Assembly: GCA_030280995.1 (NCBI GenBank) | Contig: JASXTE010000016.1 | Coordinates: 18,791,501-18,855,500, forward strand | Reading direction: 5' to 3' | DNA from: Hemileia vastatrix | Lineage: Eukaryota; Basidiomycota; Pucciniomycetes; Pucciniales; Zaghouaniaceae | Length of the DNA stretch: 64,000 bases | Shown: positions 1 to 11,364 of the stretch, one piece after another | Position numbering within the stretch: the stretch's first letter is position 1 | Layout: every line of letters starts with the position of its first letter | Translations under genes and position numbers: made by a program | Notes under the pieces: generated by a model | The model's input: only the letters and a program-made list of their open reading frames with translations | What the model was told of the DNA's origin: nothing | Database searches by the model: none

Positions 1-740
1 AAGGTGTTGCAAAAGTTTCATCCAAAGCAGGATTACAATAAAAGGATTGTTTATATGTCAGTAATTGGTGAATATGATCCTTCTTTCCTTGTATTTACAG
101 GTAAGCTTTATTTGTTTACAAATATTTCTCAATCTTATACTCATTAGTTTCTTCTTCAATACCAGATGAATCAGGAATATCTATGGAAGAGGTTGGCCGT
201 GATGATGGGTGGGCAAAAGTAGGTGACCGAACAAAAAGGATGCCAAAGCCTACAAGTAAAATCAGATTCAACATAATTCCTGCTGTATCTTTATCTGGTC
301 TAGTTGCATCTACAATTCAAACCAAAATTGTTTGTAGAGTGCATTTTGAATTTTATCTGGAAAATATCCTTGTATTTTTTTTTTTCTTTCTTTGTGGTGG
401 TATTTATGTTTGTTATTTGTTGTTTTAACAGCTTCCGATTATGTCTCCTTTTCCTACACCCAATAGTGTACTAGTGATAGACAATGCATCCTTCCATCAT
501 GGAGGCCAAATTTCAGAAATAGTTGAAAAATTTAAATGTTGTCTAGTTTATCTACCTGCGTATTCTCCAGATCTAAACCCAATTGAAAAGGCTTTCCAAG
601 TTTTGAAATCTAACTTGCGACATTATGCACACTTATCTGGAGATCAAGGTGATGATGATATTATAAGATTATTTATTGAGATGTTCTTCACCAAAGAATT
701 AATGCATGGTCTTTTTAAAGCTAGTGGTTATATTGAGTGA
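1..740 (+). CDS. Tc1-like (DDE_3) transposase, 3' portion with two introns
   Basis: Encodes the catalytic C-terminal part of a Tc1/mariner-superfamily transposase, a nuclear enzyme that cuts and reinserts its element. Exons are 1-100, 166-371 and 432-740, joined by introns 101-165 (GTAAGC...CAG) and 372-431 (GT...ACAG), and the frame stays open across both. The catalytic triad is visible: D in DESG (codon split at 100/166), D in VIDNASFHH (about 480) and E in DLNPIEKAF (about 585). The LVYLPAYSPDLNPIE block is typical of the fungal DDE_3 superfamily endonucleases. The N-terminal DNA-binding domain lies left of the window, so intactness cannot be judged. I see no stop in the visible part. Family confidence is high; exact splice sites are inferred from frame and consensus. 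Confidence 0.8.
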
Positions 741-845
741 ACTATTTTATTTTAGAATATTAATGATTGTATTTATAATGTACTTTTTTACGTAATTTTC
801 ATGGGGAGAGTGTCCAGAGAAACATTGTGTGAGCACAGTGGCCTG

Positions 846-872
846 GGCTCTGGGGAGTCTAGCCAGAGCCAG
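846..872. repeat. Possible right terminal hairpin of the Tc1-like element
   Basis: GGCTCTGG at 846-853 is inverted as CCAGAGCC at 863-870 around a 9-bp loop and is followed by AGTA. A TA dinucleotide next to a terminal inverted repeat is what Tc1/mariner insertion leaves. The left end is outside the window, so this is only a candidate terminus. Confidence 0.35.
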
Positions 873-1110
873 TATTTATGAAATATAATATTATATTAGA
901 TATTTAAAATTACATTTTTTCCAACAAACTCACAATCACAACTCATCACTCATCCAAATTTGAAAATAATAAGTTAAATATTTTATATTTATTCATTTCT
1001 CAGACATTTAATAAAGTAATTAAAAAGTGGGGATCATCGTGTGTAGACAGTTGAATAAAACTGTATCATCATAATTTACATATTTTACCTAGCCACAACA
1101 AAGATTCAGG
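872..1110. other. AT-rich intergenic stretch
   Basis: No coding pattern or recognisable repeat is seen between the end of the Tc1-like element and the stop of the minus-strand gene at 1111. Confidence 0.4.
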
Positions 1111-2627
1111 TTACTTACCTTTTGCACGTTTCTTGAGCTTCTGAAGCTCCTTAACATGAGCACTATATGATTTGGAGGTGCGGACACATGCTCTTGCTAG
1201 CGCATCAGGTATTCCCACCTCAATCAATTCTTGCGGAGTATAATCTTGGAAATATGACCAGTGCGTAAGTCCCAATTTCCCAAGTCCATCTTGCAGTTTA
1301 GAGTTTTCAATATCAACACATGCTTTCTTGAAGAAAGCTTCCATTGTGTTAGGATCTTCGTCTGAAAAGGATAGAGGTAATTCAGGTGAGGATGAAGCTG
1401 CTTGAGTTTTGATTTGGACTTCAAAAGGAGAAGAAAATCGTTCACTAGGGCCAGGATCAGAAGAGCGCGGTTTTTTAGTAATGCTCTTGTATGCAAATTC
1501 AGGTGAAATTGGGGGGATCAAGTAAGTCACTTCTTGAGGGTTCGCATTCTGCAAAAATAAATAAGTAAACAACTAAAAAAAGTATAAAAAATAAAAAGAT
1601 ATGCGAGATAACTTACCATAGCATAAGCCCAAGTGTTAGCCTTCTCAAAAGTTAGGATTAAATATTCTTGTGGATTAGCTGGGTTGATGCAACAGTGAAC
1701 AAGCTCTCCATGTGTGACATCTTTACGTTTTTTATGTATTTGAAGCAGTGCCTTGACTCTTTCATAGTGCAGAGCATCCTTTTTAATGCCCGGTGTTGGA
1801 TGTAATTCATTGTTTTTATCTTCTTCTTCTGATGAATCTACTAAATTAGACTGCTTCAATCGTTTTATTTGAGATCCCCTCTAAAAAAGTAAAGCAAATA
1901 AAAAAATTAGAGGAGAGGCAAAAATAATAAATAAAACAAAGGAAAAATTACTAACCTTTATTGTAGGTCTGGGATCATTGTGTTCAAGTAAGATAGAAAC
2001 TTTTTGCTTATTGAAAAAAAGTACAGCAAGATTGAGATATTCAATAAAAATTTCAACACTATCAATTTTTTTCTTCTTCTGAATAGAGAACTCTCTACTT
2101 AGGGGGATAATTCCACACCATGAGACAGTTCCTCGATCAACTTGTTTCTGTATACGTGTGGCCAAAACACTTTCTTCTTCTTCCTTAATTGTTTGCATTA
2201 CACTTTGGTGAAATGAATCAAGATCATGGTTTGAAGTCTCCCAGACAAATGAGAGCTTTTCTGGCTCGGAATGTATCTTTTCTAAAGCAATATTTTGTTC
2301 TTCATCATTAGACAAACGTTTTTGGGTGATAATTGGTTTATTCTTGTTATGCGTGTAGATTGTGAGCTCTATGTAAATAGTAATATGGCCTGAGAAGGAA
2401 TTAGCAGACCTGGTAGGAGAGATAAGGTCCGATGTAACTTGAGATACAGAATTTTTGATTTGTCCTGAAACTTCAGAAGGAGATGGAAAATCGTTTGGTC
2501 TTGATACTTCGGAAGGTGATACATTGAAGAAGTCATAACTGAAGTTTTCCTCATCATTGTTGATGCGGGTAATGTAGCTAGGAGGGGGTTCACAAAGGGT
2601 AAATCCATTTTTTCTGTATCTAGACAT
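1111..2627 (-). CDS. Three-exon gene with SAM-like C-terminal domain (fungal lineage-specific family)
   Basis: Exons on the minus strand are 2627-1956, 1880-1617 and 1548-1111, all phase 0, with donors GTTAGT and GTAAGT and acceptors TTTTAG and TTGCAG. They give a continuous protein of about 457 residues. The N-terminal half is Ser/Pro-rich and low complexity. The middle holds a charged coiled segment and a conserved-looking block around NPQEYLILTFEKANTWAYAM. The last 75 residues (LGKLGLTHWSYFQDYTPQEL onward) look like a SAM-type five-helix bundle with a basic KELQKLKKRAKGK tail. I recognise this layout from large uncharacterised families in rust genomes; function is unknown. The ATG at 2627 may be removed by splicing, because TGTTTATGTCTAG just there is a good acceptor and GTAAGTTTG at about 2683 is a good donor. 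Translation could then start in an upstream exon. Confidence 0.6.
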
Positions 2628-2689
2628 AAACAACCAAAAAAATAAGTAAAAGAATGGAAAAAATGAAATAAAGGAAACAAACTTACTAA

Positions 2690-3760
2690 AGTTTATGATC
2701 CAGTATTGTGTTCAAGAGTCAGAGAGGTTGGCTTTATCACTGGCAGAGACAACAAAAAAAAAGAAAAAAAATATCAGTGAAAATAGGAAAAATATGACAA
2801 AAAAGAAAAAACAAAAGCAAAGAAAGATTATATTACCAAAGAAAGAAAACCAGGTGCCAATAGTGGGTGGAAGAGAGGGGTGAGGAAGGGGCTGATACAA
2901 TCAAAATGATAGATGAGTGGAAGAGGTGGATGGGAGGAGGGAAACCTGGGTAGGGAAGACCAGAAAAAAAGATTAGTGAAAATAGGAAAAATACGAACAA
3001 CAAAAAAGAAAAAAAAATTATATTACCAATGAAAGAAAACCAGGCACCAGTAGTGGTGGAAGAGAGGGGTGAGGATGGCGAGGAAGGGGCTGATACGATC
3101 AAAAGGATAGATGAGTGGATGAGGTGGATGGGAGGAGGGAAGACCAGAAAAAAAGATTAGTGAAAATATGAAAAATACAAACGACAAAAAATAAAAAAAA
3201 TAAAAAAAAAACTTACCAATGAAAGAAAACCAGGCTCCAGTAGTAGTCGAAGAGAGGGGTGAGGATGGTGAGGAAGGGGTTGATATGATCAAAACAATAG
3301 ATGAGCGGATGAGGTGGATGGGAGGAGGGAAACCTGGGCAGGGAAGACCAGAAAAAAAGATTAGTGAAAATAGGAAAAATATGAACAACAAAAACGAAAA
3401 AAAAATTATCTTACCAATGAAAGAAAACCAGGCGCCAGTAGTGGTGGAAGAGAGGGGTGAGGATGGTGAAGATGGCGAGGAAGGGGCTGATACGATCAAA
3501 AGGATAGATGAGTGGATGAGGTGGATGGGAGGAGGGAAGACCAGAAAAAAAGATTAGTGAAAATATAAAAAATACAAGTGACAAAAAATAAAAATAAAAA
3601 AACTTACCAATGAAAGAAAAACAGGCTCCAGTAGTGGTCGAAGAGAGGGGTGAGGATGGTGAGGAAGGGGTTGATATGATCAAAACGATAGATGAGTGGA
3701 TGAGGTGGATGGGAGGAGGGAAACCTGGGTAGGGGAGACCTGGTGGCAGCATGGTGGTGT
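2690..3760 (-). repeat. Tandem array of about five exon+intron units (period about 190-197 bp)
   Basis: The block TTACCAATGAAAGAAAACCA (plus strand) recurs at about 2834, 3025, 3213, 3411 and 3604. Read on the minus strand, each unit is a pyrimidine-rich stretch of about 105-115 bp ending TTTCATTG|GTAAG (a 5' splice site), then about 80 bp of T-rich sequence ending TTTTTTTCTG before the next stretch. It therefore behaves like a duplicated small exon with its intron, lying directly 5' of the SAM-like gene. Long antisense and sense ORFs here are by-products of the repeat. Confidence 0.65.
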
Positions 3761-4192
3761 GGATCGATCATAGACTGGTCGCCAGACACTGACAGATCTG
3801 TAATAAATGTCAGATATGTCAGTCTATGTCAGTCAATAATGCTGTGCATAACTCGCCCTTTTGTTGGCTTGCTGCACCAAGAGTTGCCAATATGGCTGTA
3901 TCACTTGAGTGTATGCAAAAGTTACAAAAGAAAAAAACTTGTTTTTTTATGTTTATTTTTATTTATGAAATAGAAATTAAATTAGGGAGGGGATCTATGA
4001 AGTATTAGGAAGGACTTTTTTTTGTGAAAAAAGTATATGAATATCATAGCTCTGAATTTTTTTATTACTACATAAGCCTATTAAAAGTTGTTTTTAGAAA
4101 CTTTTTAAAAAAAACATTAATCATTTAAATATATTATTTTTCTTATGTATTTCATAAACGTTTACAGTTTTGTAATATAATAATCATATATG
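3761..4192. other. AT-rich non-coding stretch
   Basis: Short overlapping plus-strand ORFs (3743-4008) have no recognisable domain. The segment from about 4010 to 4190 is A/T-rich with nothing identifiable. Confidence 0.35.
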
Positions 4193-4195
4193 ATA

Positions 4196-4456
4196 CACCA
4201 CACAATATGGGGGGCGGACTTGCTAGCAAGTCCGCAACCTTGGACCCAAACTCACCATAGATTGAACACACATTGAGCTATTGATAAAGGAACCATACAA
4301 TCAGGGATGAACACCACTCAGCAGAACAGTTTTAGGTGGGTGTTCAAGTAGAGTTCAGTATGGGTTCAGTATGAGTTCAGTCTGAGTTCCATCTGAGTTC
4401 CATCTGAGTTCAGGTTGAGGACTTGCTAGCAAGTCCACCCCCTATATTGCGTAGTG
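4196..4456. mobile_element. MITE, family M1 copy 1 (261 bp, TSD ATA)
   Basis: Termini CACCACACAATATGGGG (left) and CCCCTATATTGCGTAGTG (right) form imperfect inverted repeats, flanked by ATA at 4193-4195 and 4457-4459. A second copy at 35937-36206 has the same ends and also ATA duplications. Each end carries an internal palindrome centred on CTAG (4215-4234 perfect over 20 bp; 4419-4436). The right third has repeated GAGTTC(AGT/CAT)CT motifs. No coding capacity. A 3-bp AT-rich duplication fits PIF/Harbinger-type mobilisation. Confidence 0.85.
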
Positions 4457-4459
4457 ATA

Positions 4460-4904
4460 ATTTATGATATAAAAACAAGCCTGCTACCTTTCTGGGATGC
4501 AGACGGTCAGCAGCCTCACACACACATCATGTAGTAAGAATTATTAAACATCTGGACCTTCAGCCTGGATTTTAGTCATAATAATGTTGAGTAATCATTA
4601 TTTACATGATTGTACATCCAGAGATTTGGCCAAAATGTTTGTCTTAACTGTGTTGAATATGCATGATTGGCATGATTACACATCTGGGCCAAAGGTTAGG
4701 ATTTTTGCTATAACAGTGTAGAATATGCATGATTGACATGATTATACATCCAGATGTTTGTCCCAGATGTGAGTTATGTTACCCTTGTATGGAATTAAGG
4801 ATAAAGGTCAATATAAGTGTATTACGTTTATTAAAATCCCACCCTTTCAAAATGAATATTAAATACAATTATATAGGACTTCTTTTTATACAACATTTAC
4901 TGCC
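4460..4904. other. Sequence downstream of the Helitron helicase
   Basis: Contains two near-repeats of a motif around ATATGCATGATTGRCATGATTA (about 4600-4750) but no gene. It could include the Helitron 3' end, but I could not identify a terminal hairpin plus CTRR. Confidence 0.3.
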
Positions 4905-6940
4905 CTTCCTTTAGATTTCTCAGGCAATAGTACATGGAAATTTCCACTGTACTTTTCCCTTGAAAGTGCTACATATAGCTGACCATGTGCAAAAACTGGT
5001 GATTCCAGGTTAAGACCTACAATGTCTAAGTATTTACCTTGGGCCTTGTTGATTTTAATGCTATAAGAAAATCTAATAGGTATCTGAAATCAGCGTAGTG
5101 TGAAAGGAAGACCGGAATTGGGAGAACTCTCCAATGTGATCCTTGGGATAAACACCCGATTTCCTTCATATGGTCCAGAGAGTATACATGCTTCTATCAC
5201 ATTTCTTTCAATATGTGTAGCCATAAGCCTGGTTCCATTACATAAACCTGAAGCTGGGTCAAGGTTACAAAGTAACATGATTGGGCAACCCTTCTTTAGT
5301 GAAAAAGAGTGTAGAGAAAAACTTTATGGATTGATGGTGTTTAAGTAATCTATTGGAAATAGGTTGTTTGGTGATCCATCATCAGCTATGGCTTGATCAG
5401 AACTATGAAAAGTTGAGATTTTTCCTGGTAGAATATTCAAAAAAAATTTGTTAACTTTGTCTACATCCACATTTTTTGTGGCTAGGATGACCCCACTTTT
5501 TAATTAGCTGAGCAGGGAGACTTCATCACAGTTTTCCAAAGAGTTAATTCCAGGGTATACCACAGTGACTAATTCTTTTAACCCATCAGGCCCACTGGAA
5601 ACACAGTGTTTAGAAGGAATCTCCTCCAAATCAGGATTTGGTTTTCTTCCTTCCCTAATTTGAAGGATCCACTCAGAAAAACAGGCAGCATCTTGTACTT
5701 TCTCATCATTCATTCCTGTCTGAAAAAGCCTCACATTGATGGTCAGGGGGAGTTTCTTAACTTTTGGCCAGATAGTGCTGTGAATTAGAGTTGAAGATAA
5801 TATCTTTCCTCTTGAGCCTTTTGGTACAACTGGAAGACATTTTCAAAAGTCCCCTGAAGAATGACATAAAATTATAAGAAAGGAATAATTTTGGCATCAG
5901 TAAAAATGTATGATAATGGAAATGGAAATATATATTTATCCATTTAATAAAAATGAAATTTTAATAGTTAGATGTTAGTTGAAATTTCATACCAGCAAAA
6001 AGCATAACAATTCCCCCAAAAGCAAGATTATTTTTCAGGATATCATGTAAACTTCTATCCACAGCCTCAGCACAATGGCAATGTTGTGCCAGAGATTCAT
6101 CCTATATGATTAACTTTGTTATCCTCAAAATTTTAGCTAGGTCACTCTGTACTTTAATATGACAATATGAATCTTGATTTATATCAAGTGGAATCTTAAG
6201 CCTGGAATGAGCTGTCCTTCCCCCATCTAAAAGTAAAAATGCTATCCCAGAAGAAGCAACCACACGAGCGATGCGTCCTTGACTTATGAACCATTCCAGG
6301 ATCATTTTTTAAACAAATTATTTACCAGCTCCCCCAGGTTCATCCAATAAAAATATACCACCCTCTCCAGATGCATGGGCAAGTGTGACTGCATCAAAAG
6401 CATTTTTCTGGTCTATATTGGACAAATGATACTTATTTCTTCATTTTTCAGTAAGCTACTATCTGTCATATGACTGTTCTTCCAAGATGAGTTGACCTGT
6501 AGATAGATGAAAGTGTTGTGTTGGCTCAAGAAGTAAATATCCAGATAAAGAGTAACCTTGTTTATTAGGCAGGAGGCTGATAAGATTCAAAGTGTAATAT
6601 CTGATTTGTTGGTTGAAAGGCTGAAAAATGTGATATTTTGTTTGCAGGATATGTTAGCAGTCATCCCCAAGTGCCAAAATTTGAGATTCAGGAAGACCCA
6701 ATGGATCAGCAGGATGGTTCAATATTAGAATAGAAGTGAAAAGTTGTCTGAGCTGATGCCCAGTCTTCATTAATGATGCTCCATCCAAGCATTTATTGTA
6801 TTTGGAATCATCTTTTAAAAGACCATATGCCAAGCAAGAAGCCTTGAAGGTTTGGTGTTGGACACTATGCACATTTCTTAGAGCTTCACAGCTTATTGGT
6901 CCAGTCACATGGTAAAGCAGAAGGCACAAGTAAAACAATT
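4905..6940 (-). pseudogene. Helitron Pif1-like helicase region, broken
   Basis: Recognisable blocks in minus-strand order: TFKASCLAYGLLKDD...TGHQLRQLF (6860-6740), Walker A EPGGAGK (about 6350-6330), VASSGIAFLLLDGGRTAHSR (about 6270-6205), Walker B with W replaced by a stop before DESLAQHCHCAEAVDR (about 6108-6050), FGGIVMLFAG (about 6020-5990, just before a GTATGA donor), NLDPASGLCNGTRL (5265-5225) and NKAQGKYLDIVGLNLESP...LYVALSR (5060-4960). This is the 5'-3' SF1 helicase half of a RepHel protein. It is interrupted by stops and some intron-like gaps. Confidence 0.85.
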
Positions 6941-7166
6941 CTTGAGAATTTGGTCCACAGAAGGCAACCTGACCAATGGCTGTGCCTCTTTAACAAATTG
7001 TCCACTTTTTTCTACTTCTGCACACCAACATTGAATTAGGATGGAGTAAAATTATAGAAGAGCATCCTAAGGACTCACACATTCTAAAAAACTAGATTGG
7101 AGAATTAGGATAGCTGACCCCCTGGGCCACCTCAGCAGTTGGGGCATTAGATCATTCTGCAAACCA

Positions 7167-9581
7167 CTATGCTAGGGTGGTTTTCCTGCTTCCCAACACA
7201 GTACTTTCAGTTGAAATCTCCCCCCTAAGATTAAATATAACTGTCTGTTGGTCTGGAAAATGGAGCTGTAATCTTGTAACTGCTGGTTCACTACCATGAA
7301 GCGGAAAATCAAAAAATTTCCAGCATGCTTCAACTTCTGAAACATACCTATCATCCAGATATTCCTTGGCTTCATCTATTATTCCATATGTCTCCAGGAC
7401 CATTTAGGAGTGATCATGACCCTTGTACACATATTTATAGAGATACTTGACTGAAGGTATTGTAGTTTCCACTTCCATATTTATATGACAATTAAATCTT
7501 CTAGAGAGATAAGGATTATAAGGCACCACATTTTGATTTGTGTATTGAAATCTTCCTTCAAATTTTTGAAATTTTTGGCCATCATTTCTTCTACAATATA
7601 AAAGATATCTAGCTTCATCCATCTGTGTTGTGTCATTATATTTTCTAGTTTATCTTCTATAAAATTTCCCATCTTTCATATATGAAGCTCATGGGTTGAA
7701 AGAGCCACAGGATTCATGGAGAATACAGGTTGTTATTGTTTGAAAAAGTACAGGATCTTTCTCAGGGTCAGGTAACTCTGCTGAAATAATTGAGTCAATG
7801 TTGTCCACTTTATCTGGCTTGTCCTCTGAATACAAGCATAAGAGTATATGTGCATGTGGTAGGCCTCGCTTCTGAAACTCAATGACATACACATGTGCTA
7901 AAACAACACCCAAAACCCCCCTTTTCCTTGGTTCCCAACTCCTACACAGCTGCCCTTTTAGAGATTTTTTCATAATGGCATAAAGTTTCAGTCTGAACAC
8001 CCTGGTAATTTATTCTGACCTATCCTAAGCAGTTTGACCTTCAAAAAGCATATCTTTTGTCTCCATTCAGTTTGGATTGCAAGTGATTGTGATAAAAAGA
8101 TCTGGCTTTCAAAATTTCAGTACGATTGTCATTGCATCATAATACAGCTGATCCATGTTACATGCTCCCCTTACAAAAGAAGAAGGCAGAATAATTTACT
8201 TTAAAACTTGATTGATATTGGTTTCATTATTGATAGAATCTTCCATGCCAAAATAAAGGTCTTCAGGGAGTTTATCCTGATTTTTAAAGAAGTAGTGCAG
8301 TCATTTTTGTTCCATTTAAGCATAAAAATCAACCAAGTAATCCTGAAATAATGATCCAGATAATTGCAGCAAAGGAAACCCATTTTGATGGTAGTGTGAT
8401 CTATATGCAAAATATTGTCTTTGAGAGATATGTTTTGATCCTCCTCTACCATGCACAACTTCATATACAAGTACATGCCAATTGAGAAGTACAAAGATAT
8501 ATAAAATTTATATAAATGAACAGAAAAAGGACTGAAATAAAAACAAATATATTAAAAAAACACCTGGTTCCTTGCCATCATTCATATCACCATCTAACTG
8601 TTGTCTTTCTTCAAAGGAAATCCCTAATTTCCAGCCAACCTGACCATAAGGGAAAATAAGTGGAAATTGCAATGGGGAATATCTGGGATGTAATTCAGGT
8701 ATCCTTTGAAGGGGAACATCCCTTTTCGCCAGAATGATTTCCCTAAATCCTTGAAGTTCCTCACCACTTCCATGCATTATCAAACCTACTTCATTGCAAG
8801 TAAGGTTGTTATAGCATCATAGGTCAACATTTGGGGAAGCAGTACTTTTGAGGCAGAGTTTGATAGGGGAGTTGGAATGAGAAATTCTTTCTTGAGATTT
8901 TTTGAACAATGCAACAAACAGATTGCATATTTCTAAAATTTAATTCAAAGACATAATAACTACAGGGAGGAGGACATTTCCATGCACATTTTCCACTTAT
9001 TGTAGGGCCTGCTGTAGAGTATCATGCTGAGTACTATAAATTGGTGAAAATGTTGCATCAATATCTATTGGTGGTAGGAGATTGAATGATAAATTTTTGC
9101 ACCAAGAGAAGTAGTTTCCAAGGCATTATTATAATTTTTAAAATTTTTCTGAATTGATTGGAATCTGCAGAAATCATTTGCATTTGAAAGTTAGAAAATA
9201 TATAGGTAAAAGAGATAAAATTAGTTATTTTATACATATGTGGAAAAAAATTATTAGCCAACCATGGTCCAAATAATTCAAATAGTGTTTTGACTCCATT
9301 GGTGGTTCAAGTTTGATAGTTATGAAAACCTTTCCTTCACTGAAGCAAGTAGAAAACCCAGGTTGCTTTATGGGTGATGCCACAAGTTTCTCCTGTAACC
9401 AATGAGCTGCCCCACAATAACCACAAATTACATCAAATTTTTGCAAAGAGTGAGGCTGAGGATATGAGGAGGTCAGGGGGTTTTTTTCCAAGTGGCAATG
9501 AAGTAATTTGTGAGGAAAAATCTGAGTTAATGGATGGCCTTTCTGGAACTGGTACATTTGATGCAAAAGGCAATTGACCAT
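7167..9581 (-). pseudogene. Helitron Rep region (HUH endonuclease) fragments
   Basis: Several broken frames keep hallmark motifs. CGYCGAAHWLQEK (about 9420-9385) is the N-terminal metal-binding block. IPELHPRYSPLQFPLIFPYG (about 8715-8655) and ITITCNPN (about 8090) belong to Helitron_like_N. GLPHAHILLC (about 7865-7835) holds the HUH histidines. VVPYNPYLSRRFNCHINMEV and KYLYKYVYKGHD (7560-7410) contain the tyrosines expected for strand nicking. DEAKEYLDDRYVSEVEACW (7380-7320) is the conserved linker before the helicase. At least ten stops or frame changes interrupt it. In life the protein would nick and ligate one strand for rolling-circle transposition. Confidence 0.85.
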
Positions 9582-9861
9582 GGCTATTGTGTAGATCTAT
9601 TTCACTTATCCCTTGAGTTATGGTTTGAAAACATGATTTTCCAAAGGGTCTACTTCTCCTTGTAGTGCAAGATGGAAACATTATTAAAACTACAAAGAAA
9701 GATACACAAATCATAGAATTGGTCACATCATAATTTCCCATATATATGGCGTGTTTCTCCAAAGACAATAAATGCAAGGTTATACAAAATGATACAATAT
9801 TATATCTCCATATATTATATCTACAAAATACATTATATACATAAAAAACTATTATCATCAT

Positions 9862-10095
9862 ACATTTTATATCATCACATGAATTATCATCATATATATC
9901 TATACATAAAAAATAATATCATCTATAAAATATCATATCTATACATAAAAAAATCTTAAAAACATATGAATTATAATATATAGTTTGATCATAAATATCA
10001 ATTGTTATTCATATGAATATATATTATAGCTTATATATATATTATATAATCTTTCTGCTTCAATTTATTTTAGCTTCAAATGATGAAAATGATAC
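9862..10095. other. AT-rich flank of Harb1
   Basis: Short repeats of ATATCAT/TATATAT and a CTTCAAATGATGAA motif. Similar CTTCATATGATGAA motifs recur on the other side of Harb1 (13880-14130), so Harb1 sits inside one AT-rich repeat. Confidence 0.4.
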
Positions 10096-10183
10096 ATTAG
10101 GGGGTGTCAGTTCTGGCAAATCCGCACTTAACTTAAGTGCGGATTTCAAACCAAATCAGCACTTACAAATCAGCACTTAAATT

Positions 10184-11230
10184 TTGCAAAAAAGTCACTT
10201 ATTTCAAAAAAGGGTGTCAGTTATGACCTCAAATCAGCACTTTTTTCCGGTTTTTTTTCACAACCACATTTTGGCCACAAAACATCCCTTCCTTTCTTAC
10301 CCCATCCCTGTCACATGTGACACACTGACCTTCCTCGCTACCTACCCATCAATCCTCGGCATACACCCCTTCCTGACATTTTCAATATTTTGGCCAGGTA
10401 TGTTTACATTCTTTTTTACTTATTTCTTCTACTTCTTAATCTTTTTTCTATGGGTGTCAGTTCTGACCTCAAATCAGCACTTTTTTCGTGATTTTTTTTT
10501 CAAAACCACATGTTGGCCACATCATCCCTTTCTTTCCCATACCATTTTGTACTCTCCAAATGTCCTCTTTGTGTACTTCATTCACTTGGGTTGGTATTTT
10601 GGTTTGTTGCATATTCATTTTTTTTTGGAATTTACAGTGAATTTTTTTTTTTTGGATGGCTCATTGGTTTTCTTTCACCAGCTCAACATGAAATCGCATA
10701 TTTTCTGAAATCGCATATTTTGTCAGTGATTTTTTTTTTCATTCATCCCTCATATCCTTTTCCTATTCTCCTCCAACATCCCTCAAACAATTTGGTTTCA
10801 TTCATATTGTCATCTCATCTCTCCAGGTAAGTCACTTTATTCTTTTTTTTTGATTTTTTGATTACTATTATAATTTTTTTTGTTTTTTTCTGTTTATTTT
10901 ATTTTTTTTATCTAAATTTTTTTTGTAAGTGGTTATTTTGGATTTCAATGGTATAATTAACCTTTTTTTTCTCTCCCTCTTTACTTTCTTGTTTAGCTCC
11001 ATCACCCTACTCTTCATCCCTCCTTGGCATGGTCATTATCCCCCTTTCCCTTATTTCACTTTTTTTTGGCTCCATTTCATTGAAACACATACATTGCACA
11101 TTCTTTATGCATTTCACTTACTCCATATTCAATTTCCCCACAATTCCAACATCAATCTTTCTCACTCTATTTTTCTTACTTTTCAATCAAGGTAAGTTTC
11201 ATCTCCTTTTTTTCATGCCTATATGATATC
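10184..11230 (+). repeat. Pyrimidine-rich leader region of Harb1 with internal TIR-tip copies
   Basis: The block GGTGTCAGTTATGACC/GTCAGTTCTGACC followed by TCAAATCAGCACTTTTTTC and GGCCACA occurs at about 10212 and again at about 10453. C/T-rich stretches end in good splice donors (CCAGGTATGT about 10395, CCAGGTAAGTC about 10825, CAAGGTAAGTTT about 11190). This looks like a multi-exon untranslated leader on the plus strand running toward the Tet-like ORF. No protein domain was seen in the ORFs here. Confidence 0.4.
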
Positions 11231-11364
11231 TCATTTCTTTTATGAAAATTTCATACTTAAATATATGTATGACTCTTATCTGGATAACAGTGAACTTATA
11301 AAACTCCTTTTGATCTCATCTTCATTACCACTTTTCAAGTTTTTGTAAAATTTTAAAAATCAGA

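Larger units (their letters stand above)
4905..9600 (-). mobile_element. Decayed Helitron (RepHel)
   Basis: A rolling-circle transposon read on the minus strand in the canonical order: cysteine/HW-containing N-terminus (9581-9225), Helitron_like_N (8783-7690), Rep HUH nuclease (about 7880-7400) and Pif1-type helicase (6940-4905). Many stops and frameshifts separate the pieces, so no functional RepHel is encoded. The ends were not identified. It lies between the M1 MITE and the AT-rich flank of Harb1. Confidence 0.85.

Noticed and set aside
2690..3760. CRISPR-like regular repeats
   Set aside because: Eukaryotic context, units of about 190 bp without unique spacers.
2833..3789. Minus-strand hydrophobic Phe/Pro/Ser-rich ORFs that look like membrane proteins
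   Set aside because: They run through repeated exon/intron units and T-rich introns; period and splice signals explain them.
3743..4008. Plus-strand ORFs of 60-76 residues
   Set aside because: No domain, next to repeats and ending in AT-rich sequence.
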